From Caecitellus pseudoparvulus (taxonomy: Eukaryota; Bigyra: Bicosoecida), in assembly GCA_965644315.1 (NCBI GenBank), contig CBFFRQ010000017.1, positions 143,860 to 207,859 of the forward strand: 64,000 bases of DNA, written 5' to 3'. The notes under the pieces were generated by a model that was not told the DNA's origin, did not search any database, and worked only from the letters and a program-made list of their open reading frames with translations. The position numbers and the translations under genes were made by a program. The number at the start of each line of letters is the position of its first letter. Position 1 is the stretch's first letter. Shown here piece after piece: positions 50,355-60,556 of the stretch.

Positions 50355-53300
50355 ATGGACTCGAAGCAGACGACACGAGTGGTCATTGCAGCGGCAGCAG
50401 CTGCTGTTGTTGCGGTTGGGGCGACCTACCTCGTCATGTCGTGGAGCCAGGAGCGCGAGAGGCGTGCGATGGAGGAGGCGCAGGCAGCCAAAGCAGCTTC
50501 CGCAGGTGCAGCGCAGAGAGGCGAGGAGGAAGACGAGGAGGGCGAGCGACGGCGCCCAGCGCTGCCCCCACTGCACCCCCCTGCCCCCAGAGTGAAATCA
50601 CTCGACTCTGACGACGTGCGGTGTCCTTCAGATGGCTTGAGCAGCTCCGCTGCGTCGGCTTGTGGTGTGCAAAGCAGCGGAGGTGGAAGGGCAGACGGGT
50701 ATGCCCAGGCATCCCCTGCAAGTGGGCGTGGCATCAGGCAGGGCACCCACCAATCTGAGATAAGTGAGATAACGTGGCCTGTGACGGGCAATTCGCCGTC
50801 TGCCAAGTCCCCCGCCAGCCGGACAGGGTCCACACGTGGAGAGCATGAAACGACGCCGAAACGACCCAGTCTTTCCACGCACGGCAGTGTGGGCAGTGCC
50901 CGCTCGGACATTTCCTCCCTGCGCATTGGCGTGCGCCGCGAACCCACGTCTGAGGAAGCCTTGTCACCCGCTTTGCAAGGCACTGGGGTGGCGGGCAGCT
51001 TCTCAGGGCACAGTGATCGTGGCGGACATGGCTTTTCCAGCGCCAGGCCAAGTGGCGGTGGTGGCGAAGAGGCCCCCATTGGCGTGGAGAGCACCCCCCT
51101 GGAAGTGGTGCGGGACCGCCCTTTTACGGACGACTACGAGATGCTGGAGAGCATCGGCAGGGGCACCTTCTCCGTCGTGCGCAAGTGCCGGCACCTGGCC
51201 ACGGGGGACGTGCGCGCGGTAAAGTGCATTGACACGCACCGCTTCCGCCTCAGCGCATCCTTCGACTCGGATCGACTGCTAGAGGAAGTGCGCATCCTGT
51301 CGTCCCTTAGGCACCCCCACATCATCACGCTCTATGACGTATACTTCTCGCAGCAGGAGGAAGCCATCTTCTCCGTCACCGAGCTGGCGCAGGGCGGCGA
51401 GTTGTTCGACTCCATCCTCGCCTCGGGCAACTTCTCCGAAGCCCAGGCACGCCACGTCGTGTGGCAGGTGCTCTCCGCACTGGCCTTCATGCACCGGCGC
51501 GAGGTGGTGCACCGGGACATCAAGCCGGAAAACATCTTGGTGTTCGGGTCCACCCAGCGCCCCCCCAGCAACCCCCACAGCGCCCCAGAGCCCATGTTGA
51601 ACGTGAAGCTCGCTGACTTTGGTACATCGCGCATGCTGGCCGGTGCTGGAGCCAGCACGTTTGTGGGGTCGCCGCAGTACGTGGCGCCTGAGATTCTCTT
51701 CGCGCGGGAAGGCGCTGGGCGGTATGGCACTAAAGTGGATGTGTGGAGTGTGGGCGTGACCTTGTTTGCCATGCTGGCCGGGTACCTGCCCTTTGACGAC
51801 GCGGCACACCCCGGTGACACGTCCGGGTGGGAGGCACGCATCAAGGCGGGCACCTTCCGCTTTGCGCCACCTGTGTGGACTCACATCTCCGCTGGCGCCC
51901 AGGACATCATCTCCCACATGCTGACGGTGGACCCCGCGCAGCGCTGGTCGGTCCAGGAGTGCCTGGCACACCCTTGGTTGGCGGGCCACCCGCCAAAGCG
52001 AGGGGATGCAAGTGCAGAGGGGGAGGGCAGCAGCAGCGCACCAGTGGCAGGCGCGCGCACAGCCCCACCTGATGCATCACCCAGCACGGGCACGGCGCAG
52101 GCTGGTCTGCACACGTCATCCACCATGCCTGTGCCAGGGCAGGCTGGCGCTGTGTCGTCAGATGGCGTGGCGCTGGTGCCGGCCGGCCCAGCGGGCATGG
52201 CAGGTGTGTCCATTCCCATGCTGCTCACGGTCAGCAAGAGCATGGACCTGGATGCCCTGTTCGCCCTGCAGCGCAGCATCGCGCTGCACTTTGCAGAGGC
52301 CCATGCCAGCCTGCGCCGCATGCCGGCCGCGTCCGGCGCCGTGCGGCACCACGCCGTGGAGTGCCGCACCCTGCAAGCCAAGGTGACGAACATCATCACA
52401 GGTTTCAAGGACAAAGCCGGCAGCGTGCTGCAGGTCCTCGACGACCTCAACGTCGCCGTGGAAGACCGAGACTTACCCGGGACCAAGGCGTTGTTCTCCC
52501 GACTGCAGCAGTGGGTGCAGCGCCTGCGCACCGAGAGCATCGGCATCCAAGAAGGCTACTCGCAGATAGTCATGGATGTGCAGATGTCCCTGGAGAGTGC
52601 ACGGGCAGTGCGGGATTCAGCCACAGATGCCGCTGGCAGGCGCCTGTCGGCTAGTGGCAACCGCAGAGCCCTTGCAGATGGACGCCCCTCCACCTCCCTC
52701 ATGCTGCAAGCTCGTCATGCTGCTCCCCACTCACCTGGCACTGCCCTTGCCGGCACAGGGGACGGCTCACCATCGGGCTCCGTTTTCAGCACCGATGACC
52801 GTGTCGGCATGCTGTACAACCCCGTGGATGTCGCGACAAACGCCGACGCGCTGGCAGCGCTGCTGTCCGGGCAGGCGAAGCCTTCCCCAGGCCCTGACGA
52901 ACTGCGCAGGGCCCGCAACATCCTGCAGGGCATGGGTGCGCCAACTGAATCAGGCCAAGACAGCCCCCTGCCCATGCCGTCGCCAAAGCCCATGGACGCG
53001 AGCCGGGGCTTTGGCTGGTCTTCCGCTGCACAAACTGCGCACAGCGACGTGCAGGGCCCGCCAGGCACGCTGCTGGGTGCGATGGCCGGCACGTCTGCTT
53101 TTGCACCTCCCTCTGCCCCCGCTGCGCCCGCAGGGCCTGGAACTGGGCTTGGCGCAGGCACAGACGCAGGTGTCCACACGAGTGGCGGCACGGGCGTGGA
53201 GCCAGTTTCCGCAGGTACAGGCGTGGCACCTGGCCCTGGAGCGTTGGCAGGTGGAGGGCTCTCCCCTGGCATTGCTCGCCAGCACACCGGCAACACGCAA

Positions 53301-54062
53301 TCAACGGGGCAAACGCTAGGCAGTGGAGGGGAGCCCGATCCTGGCTCCTCTTCGCCACCCCTTGTTGACCTCCCATCCCCTCTGGCAGCAGGATACGTGC
53401 CAGCAACCTCTGCGCCGGCGCAGTCAGCGGGCACGCCGGACATTTCCCCCCTGCTGGCCGCGCGCAAAGATGTTGGGACACCAGAGGCCCTGCGCTTGAA
53501 CCGCTCTGGCACTGCCTCCTCCGCCGACACTGCTGCGCTCTTCGCATCGGGTGTGCCCATCGACCTGAGTAGCGTGCGCCAAGACTCCACTGTCAGCGTG
53601 CACACGAGCGAGGCAGACCGAGGACCGGCAGCACAGCCGCAAGCCAAGGCGCACGAGTCGACAGAGCGGCCATCATGGGCGCGGGGCGCCACCGCCCAGC
53701 CCTGGTCTCCAGAGAACGCCCTCGTTCAGCATCAACCAGGCGCAGCAGGTGGCCTGCCAAACTTGCACCTGTCCCCCGAAGAAGCAGACGCTCTCTTCAG
53801 GGCCTTGGGCGCCCTGAAGGCCGTGGACGAGCTCCTCAGTCGGTGTGTGGGCTTCTGGGGGGGCATGGAAGTGGTCATTGACGTCCTCGTCCACGGCAAA
53901 GAACACTCCGAAACCCTGCTCGCCTCCACCACCTCCCCGCGCCTGCTCAAACGGGCCATGGACAAGCTCAAGGCGTACCGGGAGTTCTGGCTCGCCTTCC
54001 GATTCTTGTGCATGCGATACGTCACGGCAGTGTCACGGAAGAACTGGTACAGGTTCCTGTAG
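50355..54062 (+). CDS. Membrane-anchored CAMK-like Ser/Thr protein kinase
   Basis: From ATG 50355 (cagcATGG) the product is 1,235 aa. Residues 6-28 form one hydrophobic span (TRVVIAAAAAAVVAVGATYL) near the N-terminus, followed by basic and acidic residues, so a single-pass anchor with a cytosolic kinase is likely. After a disordered Ser-rich linker the kinase domain spans about residues 258-545: glycine loop ESIGRGTFSVV, Lys290 in RAVKC, catalytic HRDIKPEN (Asp388), ADFGTSR (Asp421), SPQYVAPEIL and VDVWSVGVTLFAML. The order and sequence fit CAMK/CHK2-type kinases. A helical region (about 620-760) and a long Gly/Pro/Ser tail follow. The last ~100 residues are again structured (KAVDELLSRCVGFWGGMEVV). 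No FHA or calmodulin site was identified. Confidence 0.82.
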   Translation: MDSKQTTRVVIAAAAAAVVAVGATYLVMSWSQERERRAMEEAQAAKAASAGAAQRGEEEDEEGERRRPALPPLHPPAPRVKSLDSDDVRCPSDGLSSSAASACGVQSSGGGRADGYAQASPASGRGIRQGTHQSEISEITWPVTGNSPSAKSPASRTGSTRGEHETTPKRPSLSTHGSVGSARSDISSLRIGVRREPTSEEALSPALQGTGVAGSFSGHSDRGGHGFSSARPSGGGGEEAPIGVESTPLEVVRDRPFTDDYEMLESIGRGTFSVVRKCRHLATGDVRAVKCIDTHRFRLSASFDSDRLLEEVRILSSLRHPHIITLYDVYFSQQEEAIFSVTELAQGGELFDSILASGNFSEAQARHVVWQVLSALAFMHRREVVHRDIKPENILVFGSTQRPPSNPHSAPEPMLNVKLADFGTSRMLAGAGASTFVGSPQYVAPEILFAREGAGRYGTKVDVWSVGVTLFAMLAGYLPFDDAAHPGDTSGWEARIKAGTFRFAPPVWTHISAGAQDIISHMLTVDPAQRWSVQECLAHPWLAGHPPKRGDASAEGEGSSSAPVAGARTAPPDASPSTGTAQAGLHTSSTMPVPGQAGAVSSDGVALVPAGPAGMAGVSIPMLLTVSKSMDLDALFALQRSIALHFAEAHASLRRMPAASGAVRHHAVECRTLQAKVTNIITGFKDKAGSVLQVLDDLNVAVEDRDLPGTKALFSRLQQWVQRLRTESIGIQEGYSQIVMDVQMSLESARAVRDSATDAAGRRLSASGNRRALADGRPSTSLMLQARHAAPHSPGTALAGTGDGSPSGSVFSTDDRVGMLYNPVDVATNADALAALLSGQAKPSPGPDELRRARNILQGMGAPTESGQDSPLPMPSPKPMDASRGFGWSSAAQTAHSDVQGPPGTLLGAMAGTSAFAPPSAPAAPAGPGTGLGAGTDAGVHTSGGTGVEPVSAGTGVAPGPGALAGGGLSPGIARQHTGNTQSTGQTLGSGGEPDPGSSSPPLVDLPSPLAAGYVPATSAPAQSAGTPDISPLLAARKDVGTPEALRLNRSGTASSADTAALFASGVPIDLSSVRQDSTVSVHTSEADRGPAAQPQAKAHESTERPSWARGATAQPWSPENALVQHQPGAAGGLPNLHLSPEEADALFRALGALKAVDELLSRCVGFWGGMEVVIDVLVHGKEHSETLLASTTSPRLLKRAMDKLKAYREFWLAFRFLCMRYVTAVSRKNWYRFL

Positions 54063-54628
54063 GCTTCTCGACTGCAGTGAACTGGAAGCAAGCGCAGGTT
54101 GAGCCTGCACATGCTTGCCAGGCCAGTGAGCGTTTGGGGCTGAAGCTGGCCAGCCCTGCATGGCAGCACTGTGCTTGGGGCGTTCTGCCGTGGTTGGACA
54201 CGACGCGAAGTGCCCGTGAACTCTGCGTTTCGTCCTTTGCAAGGCGACCTTGTAATGCGACACAGTTTGACTGGGCCTTGGTTCAAATGCTATTCCGAGC
54301 GAGGAAAGGTGGAACGGCTTGCCGAGCGCCACTGCACAGGTGAACGGAGTGTTGGGCGTGATGCTTGTGGTGGAGCGTGCAAGAGCCCGAAATGCAGAGA
54401 AGTTTCGTGGTTGCAGGAGCTGCTTTGTGGGGGGGGGGTTCCACACTGCCGCACCCGATGCAGTTCGGCAATCTTGAACCAAGCTAGAGTTTCTTCCAAG
54501 TAAAAACGACCTTGGAGAAGTCTGGTTTAGTTCAATAAACTGCTAAGAGCCTTTTCCCACCAGGACTTCCATTGCCAGAGGCCTCAGTGCCGCAATTGCT
54601 TGTCGGAGCGGAAATTGAAGCCGCCAAC
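54063..54628. other. Intergenic, kinase 3' region
   Basis: No gene was recognised in 566 bp. A G-run occurs near 54429-54437, and AT-richer sequence at 54500-54545 (ttcaataaactgc) could be a poly(A) region or the ankyrin promoter. Confidence 0.4.
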
Positions 54629-55094
54629 ATGGCAGCAGCTGAAGGCGGCTTGGATGATAGAGCCCAGCTATGGAAGGATGCGTGCACAAGGGGGGACATA
54701 GGATGGATGCTAGCAGCTTTTCAAGGGGAGCTTGATGAATCATATGCTATCATGCGTGCCTTGACGCGCGAAAGTGCAACTCGAGCCTTCTGGGTTGCTT
54801 GCGTCTGCGGGCACGTGCCACTGCTCCAGGAACTGCTGGCTCTGGAGGGCGGACAAGCGGTGGAGGTGCATGCTGGGAGTGGGCAAGGGCCTGAGACTGG
54901 CTTTAGGGCGGCGTGCGAACGAGGTCATGTGCATGTGGTGCGGGAGTTGCTCGCCCTGGCTGGTGCCCGCCAGGTGGATGTCCATGCTGGGCCAGAAGAA
55001 AGGCCTGAGGCTGGCTTCCGGTGGGCATGTGCGAACGGCCACATCGATGTGGTGCGGGAGTTGCTGGCGCTGACGCGGCCATCGTGAGGTGAAC

Positions 55095-55670
55095 GTGCAT
55101 GCTTGGGATGCGAACGGGCCTGAGGCTGGTTTTCGACTTGCCTGTGCGAATGGCCACATCGGTGTGGTGCGTGATTTGCTGGCGCTGACCGGACATCGTG
55201 AGGTGGATGTGCATGCGGGGGATGCGAACGGGCCTGAGGCTGGTTTTCGACTTGCCTGTGCGAATGGCCACATCGGTGTGGTGCGTGATTTGCTGGCGCT
55301 GACCGGAGATCGTGAGGTGGATGTGCATGCTTGGCGATGCGAACGGGTCTGAGGCTGGTTTTCGACTTGCCTGTGCGAATGGCCACATCGGTGTGGTGCG
55401 TGATTTGCTGGCGCTGACCGGAGATCGTGAGGTGGATGTGCATGCGGGGGATGCGAACGGGCCTGAGGCTGGTTTTCGACTTGCCTGTGCGAACGGCCAC
55501 CTGGATGTGGTGCGTGATTTGCTGGCGCTGACCGGAGATCGTGAGGTGGATGTGCATGCGGGGGATGCGAACGGGTCTGAGGCTGGTTTTCGACTTGCCT
55601 GTGCGAATGGCCACATCGGTGTGGTGCGTGATTTGCTGGCGCTGACCGGAGATCGTGAGGTGGATGTGCA
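55095..55670 (+). repeat. 114-bp tandem repeats, ankyrin block A
   Basis: About five near-identical units. Each begins at gtgcatgc (55095, 55209 and onward at 114-bp steps, one unit 115 bp). The unit encodes 38 residues. High identity implies recent amplification or gene conversion. Confidence 0.85.
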
Positions 55671-56224
55671 TGCATTTGACAAGGATGGCCCAGAGAGTGC
55701 ATTCCGTTGGGCCTGCTTCAATGGGCAGGTGGAAGTGGTGCGGGAGCTTCTGGATCTGTCCGGAGATCGAACCGTAGATGTCAACGCAAAGGAGGGGGAA
55801 GAGCATGAAACAGCTTTCCAGCTCGCATGTTGCAGAGGGCATCTGGATGTGGTGCGCGAGTTGCTGGACGTGCCTCCTGATCGCGCAGTGGATGTACACG
55901 CCGGGGACCAGTATGGTCCCGAGGCTGCATTCCGACTTGCATGTGCCTACGGTCATGTGGACGTGGTAACTGAATTGCTGAGATTGAGCGGCACTCGAGC
56001 TGTGAATGTGCATGCTGGCGACGGCGACGGAGACGATGCTGGGTTTCGAGCTGCATGCTTCAACGGCAATGAGGAGGTTGTGCGCTTGCTGCTTGATTTG
56101 CGAGGCGCAAGGGCTGTAAATCTGCATGCAGGAAGTGAATCAGCTTTTCAACTTGCGTGCGCGAATGGCCATGTAGATGTGGTGCAACAGCTGCTTGATT
56201 TCCGGGGCGATCCTAAAGTGGATG

Positions 56225-56700
56225 TACATGCAGGAGACCGGAACGGTCCACAGGCTGCCTTTCAGCTTGCGTGCGCGAATGGCCATGAAGGTATGGTACA
56301 AAAGCTGCTGCAGCTTTTCGACGAACGAGAGCTTGACGTGGACGTGCATGCAGGAGACCGGGACGGCCCACAGGCTGCCTTCCGGCTTGCGTGTGCGAAT
56401 GGCCATGTAGGTGTGGTGCAACGGCTGCTCCAGCTTTCGGGCGGAAGAAAGGTGGACGTGACAGCTGCAGATCAAGACGGCCCACAGGCTGCCTTCCGGC
56501 TCGCGTGCGCAAATGGCCATGTAGGTGTGGTGCAGCGGCTGCTGCAGCTTGCGGGCGGAAGAAAGGTGGACGTGAAAGCTGCAGATCAAGACGGCCCACA
56601 GGCTGCCTTCCGGCTCGCGTGCGCAAATGGCCATGTAGGTGTGGTGCAACAGCTGCTTGATTTCCGGGGACGGATCCTAAAGTGGATGTGACATGCAGGA
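56225..56700 (+). repeat. 114-bp tandem repeats, ankyrin block B
   Basis: Four units with their own consensus (DGPQAAFRLACANGHVGVVQ). The last copies are almost identical over >100 bp, and the final one carries the +2/+1 indels that create a stop. Confidence 0.8.
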
Positions 56701-57257
56701 GACCGGAACGGTCCAGAAGCTGCCTTCCGGCTCGCCCGCACGAATGGGCACGCGGATGTACTTCGTGAGCTGCAGGAGCACCCAAAGAAAGCCTGCACTA
56801 TTGGGTCCTGTGTGCCACTTCACAGAAGCCGATTCCAGGTTTTTAGGTGCTTGCAGTGTGGGCGATGTGCAGGTTGTGCGCGAGGTATTAGCCATCTCTG
56901 GTCCCCAGTCGGTTGATGTTCATGCCGCTGATGAAGTGGGTCCTGAAGCCGGCTTTCGCCTTGCTTGCGCGAATGGGCACGTTGACATTGTTCGAGATCT
57001 TTTGGCTTTGAGCGGGGACCGTGCTGTGGACGTGAATGTGGGCGATGAGGGTGGACCAAACGTGGCCTTCAGACTTGCCTGCGCGAACGGTTGCGTCGAC
57101 GTTGTGCATGAGTTGCTCATGATGACCGGAGACAGAGCAGTGCGTGGGGCCAATAGGAATAGGTGGGGCCCGGAGATTGGCCTATGGGCAGCTTGTACAA
57201 ACGGCCATGTGGAGGTAGTGCAAAGGCTCCTGAAGGCCACAGGCGTGAATAAGGTCG

Positions 57258-57720
57258 ATGTGCATGCTGGAGACGAGGGGGGTGCCGAGGCTGGCTTTCG
57301 ACTTGCCTGTGCTAATGGGCACCTGGATGTGGTGCAGAAGCTGCTGTCTCTGCCCGGTCGTCGTGCGGTTGATGTACATGCTGGAGACGAGGGGGGTGCC
57401 GAGGCTGGCTTTCGACTTGCCTGTGCTAATGGGCACCTGGATGTGGTGCAGAAGCTGCTGTCTCTGCCCGGTCGTCGTGCGGTTGATGTGCATGCTGGAG
57501 ACGAGGGGGGTGCCGAGGCTGGCTTTCGACTTGCCTGTGCTAATGGGCACCTGGATGTGGTGCAGAAGCTGCTGTCTCTGCCCGGTCGTCGTGCGGTTGA
57601 TGTGCATGCTGGAGACGAGGGGGTGCCGAGGCTGGCTTTCGACTTGCCTGTGCTAATGGGCACCTAGATGTGGTGCAGAAGCTGCTGTCTCTGCCCGGTC
57701 GTCGTGCGGTTGATGTGCAT
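57258..57720 (+). repeat. 114-bp tandem repeats, ankyrin block C
   Basis: Four units start at 57258, 57372, 57486 and 57600. They differ by only a few bases, except that the fourth has lost one G in the run at 57619-57624 and has a premature TAG (gggcacCTAG) near 57665. Confidence 0.85.
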
Positions 57721-58551
57721 GCGGCTGATACGAGGGGTTTGCCTGAGGGTGCCTTCAGGTTTACGTGTGCCGAGTGGCCACCTAGAGTGTTGTGCAGTGT
57801 GCTGCTGGCGCTGACCGATCGACCGTGCGGTGGATGTGCATGCTGGCGATGCGAACGGTTTGCCCGAGGCTGGCTTCCGGTGGGCATGTGCGCAATGGGC
57901 ACGTAGAGTGTGGTGCGTGAGCTGCTGGCGCTGACCGATGACCGTACGGTGGATGTGCATGCTGGCGATGCGAACGGGCCCGAGGCTGGCTTCCGGTGGG
58001 CATGTGCCAATGGGCACGTGAGTGTGGTGCGTGAGCTGCTGGACGCTGACCGGCCATGGTGAGGTGGACGTGCATGCGTGGCGATGCAGAACGGGCCTGG
58101 GGCTGGCTTCCGGTGGGCATGTGCCAATGGGCACGTGAGTGTGGTGCGTGAGCTGCTGGACGCTGTGTGGCCATCGTGAGGTGAATGTGCATGCTGAGTT
58201 GAAGGGTGAGCGAGAGCATGTATTTCGCAAGGCCTGCGAGGGTGGTCATGTAGGTGTGGTGCAGTGAGCTGCTGGCGCTCACGGGACCACGTGAGGTGGA
58301 CGTTCATGCCGGGCCTGAAGGGGATCCTGAGGCTGGTTTTCGCATTGCCTGTGAAAAAGGCCATGTGGATGTGGTGCGGGAGCTCACGGGACTTTGTGGG
58401 AGTCGGGCAGTTCCTCGTCAAACTTGGCTTAAGTTTGGGAACATCACGGCGCAAGCAACTGAAGGATGCTGTCTGGGGCGGCACGAGCACTCGCCACGGA
58501 CGAAGGTCGATGCTGCTGCTCAGATCACGGTCTAGCACTGCATGGCTGTGA

Positions 58552-59620
58552 ACGCTGCATCTTTGAGCGTCCTGCAATGGAAACCTGAGGCAGGTTGCGT
58601 CGGTCAGCAGGTGCAGAAGCACAAGACTGTCGCCCAGTATACCATGGCCTGAACCCCCAGCCGCTGTTGGAGAGCCGTGCACATGGGAGGGGTGTGCACC
58701 GCCACTTGCAGTGGGTGCTGGTTCTGCCTGTGCACAAGAACGTCCAGCACCGCACCCCATCCCGCCTGCTGGGAGAGAGTCAGGTCAGCAAAACACACCT
58801 GCATGCTTCCTGTCAGATGCCTGGCTGAAACACAGTGCTGCAGAAGGTGCATAAGGAACACAAGGGCACACAGCGGCCAGGCTGCACACACACCACCCAC
58901 TCTCCCGATCCATCGTCCTGCTCAGCACGTGCATCATCAGGCGGCATGTGACGATGCACTACAGGACACGCCACATTGCCCTGCTCCACGCCAATTGCTG
59001 CAACATTTTCGCCACCGTCACCGCCTATAAGCGGCCTTTGCCAGTGGCCGCTCCTCGCAGGTGCTGTAGCGTGGATACTGTTGCCTGATTCGCACACTTT
59101 GCCAGGGCATTTTTCACTGGACCAGGTCACTGCCCATACCCCGCTGTGCATGGGACGCGCCCTATGGTGGCCTTCGAGTTGCTTTTGGCGTTGGGCGGCA
59201 TGGGGTGCCTGGCATGCGTGAAGGGCGAGACCAGGACACCACCGCGCAAGGCAAGCGTCAGCAGGTCAGCTTGCGCCCCCTTGAACAGAATCTTGATATG
59301 GAGGGCCAGGGTGGGGGCCAAAGTAGGGCAGGCAATCAGTATCTTAACACGGCAAGGAGGGCCAAGCCAGTGATCAGACACAACTTGGACCAGATTGAAG
59401 TTCGGACTTCTGGAAGGGTGTGGTGTAAAGCAAAGCTGCATAGTGACTAGGGTCTCGATCGGAGAAGCGCTTGTATTAGCACAGCATCCCACGAGGAGGG
59501 TGCGGAAGCCGTTCCAGGGAGTTGTACTGTGAGTGGTGGTGCGGGGAGGGGGCAGGGCGCAGAGCTTGCTAAATCCACCTGGCTCCATGCCGGCAACGGT
59601 CTCTGCATTTGTGCATTTCA
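58552..59620. other. Intergenic region between inverted ankyrin paralogues
   Basis: These 1,069 bp lie between the 3' ends of the two convergent ankyrin genes. I found no conserved coding sequence, RNA gene or terminal inverted repeats. It holds the 3'-end elements of the minus-strand gene. Confidence 0.45.
59604..59617 (-). terminator. Two AATGCA elements after the ankyrin stop
   Basis: On the minus strand AATGCA occurs twice, 4 and 12 nt after the stop (tgAtgaAATGCAcaAATGCA), the densest example in the window. Confidence 0.45.
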
Positions 59621-60556
59621 TCACGCACGATCCGAGCCACGGGACCTCAGCAAGAGCATCGCTCGCCGTCCATGCCGAGTGCTGGTGCCAGCCCACACTG
59701 CTTCACGCGCAGGCTGCACACTGAACTTCCATTCTTGTTGCCAGATGTGAGTTGGGATGGCACGATGACCAGTCAGGCCCAGTAGCTCACACAAGGTGCC
59801 CGTGTGGCCCCTGATGCATGCCCATCGGAAGGCAAACTCAGGTCCATCTTCATCTGCCGCATGCACATCCACTTCACGCGCTCCTCTAAGGCCGAGCAGC
59901 TCACGAACGATGTCGGTGTGACCCCCACAGCAAGCATGTCGGAAAGCGGCCTCAGGTCCATCTTCATCTGCCGCATGCACATCCACTTCACGCGCTCCTC
60001 TAAGGCCGAGCAGCTCACGCACGATGTCGGTGTGGCCCCCACGGCACGCGCCTCGAAAGGCGAACTCCAGCCCATCCCAACCTCTAGCATGAACATCCAC
60101 TTCCCGCTCCCCAGTCAGGACAAGAAGCTCCCGCACAATGTCTGTGTGGTCATTGGCGCATGCCCATCGGAAGGCACCCTCAGGCCCATCCTCATCCGCC
60201 GCATGCACATCCACTTCCCGCGCCCCAGTGAGCCCCAACAGCTCACGCACGACGTAGAGGTGGCCATTGGCGCATGCCAGTCGGAACGCAGCCTCAGGCC
60301 CATCCTCATCCGCCGCGTGCACATCAACCCCGAGGCTACCTGTCAGGGCTAACAGCTCGCGCATCAACTCCATATGACCTTTCTGGCATGCAACCCGAAA
60401 CCCAGCTGTTGTGTCTGAACTCGTCAGTGCCACAGCCAAAGTATCTGTTTGAGCATAGGCTTGCTGCAAGGTGTGCCAGAGCTGATCTGCATCCCACTCA
60501 TCACAAGCGGCTTTCCATTGGGCCTTGAGGTGTGCTGAATTTTCAAAGGTTGCCAT
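59621..60556 (-). CDS. Intact ankyrin-like repeat protein (38-residue repeats)
   Basis: Single exon, 311 aa. It starts with a helical cap (KAQWKAACDEWDADQLWHTL) and continues with about six repeats of the type EAAFRLACANGHLYVVREL ending LGLTGAREVDVHAADEDGP. It finishes in the basic tail EAVWAGTSTRHGRRAMLLLR. The repeat keeps the ankyrin core (AxxxGHxxxVxxLL), but the unit is 38 rather than 33 residues because of the conserved insert DREVDVHA-D-GP. The cap and tail match the plus-strand copy 1 kb away, so the two are paralogues in inverted, tail-to-tail orientation. No signal peptide or membrane span is present. A protein-binding role is likely; partner unknown. Confidence 0.85.
   Translation of the reverse strand: MATFENSAHLKAQWKAACDEWDADQLWHTLQQAYAQTDTLAVALTSSDTTAGFRVACQKGHMELMRELLALTGSLGVDVHAADEDGPEAAFRLACANGHLYVVRELLGLTGAREVDVHAADEDGPEGAFRWACANDHTDIVRELLVLTGEREVDVHARGWDGLEFAFRGACRGGHTDIVRELLGLRGAREVDVHAADEDGPEAAFRHACCGGHTDIVRELLGLRGAREVDVHAADEDGPEFAFRWACIRGHTGTLCELLGLTGHRAIPTHIWQQEWKFSVQPAREAVWAGTSTRHGRRAMLLLRSRGSDRA

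Larger units (their letters stand above)
54629..58551 (+). pseudogene. Decayed ankyrin-like repeat gene, 38-residue repeats
   Basis: Starts MAAAEGGLDDRAQLWKDACT, a helical cap, then repeats of the form PEAGFRLACANGHIGVVRDL ending in LALTGDREVDVHAG. It ends in the tail DAVWGGTSTRHGRRSMLLLR. The frame is broken many times. There is an extra G near 55076 with stop 55085-55087, an extra base at 55331-55336, and a +2/+1 indel pair at 56677-56693 making an in-frame TGA. The frame changes again near 56800, a G is lost at 57624, and further shifts occur at about 57785, 57905, 58045, 58085, 58165, 58265 and 58430. The longest intact piece is 55312-56691 (459 codons). Ankyrin-type repeats mediate protein binding. 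Against decay: repeat arrays are prone to assembly error. Several separate genes are a less likely reading. Confidence 0.7.

Noticed and set aside
54740-56127. Minus-strand open frames up to 400 codons opposite the ankyrin array
   Set aside because: They only mirror the GC-rich 114-bp repeats; their repeats are antisense images with unnatural His/Ser/Arg composition and no start context.
57258-57720. CRISPR-like or satellite array
   Set aside because: The units are 114 bp, contiguous without spacers, and encode 38-residue ankyrin-like repeats in frame.
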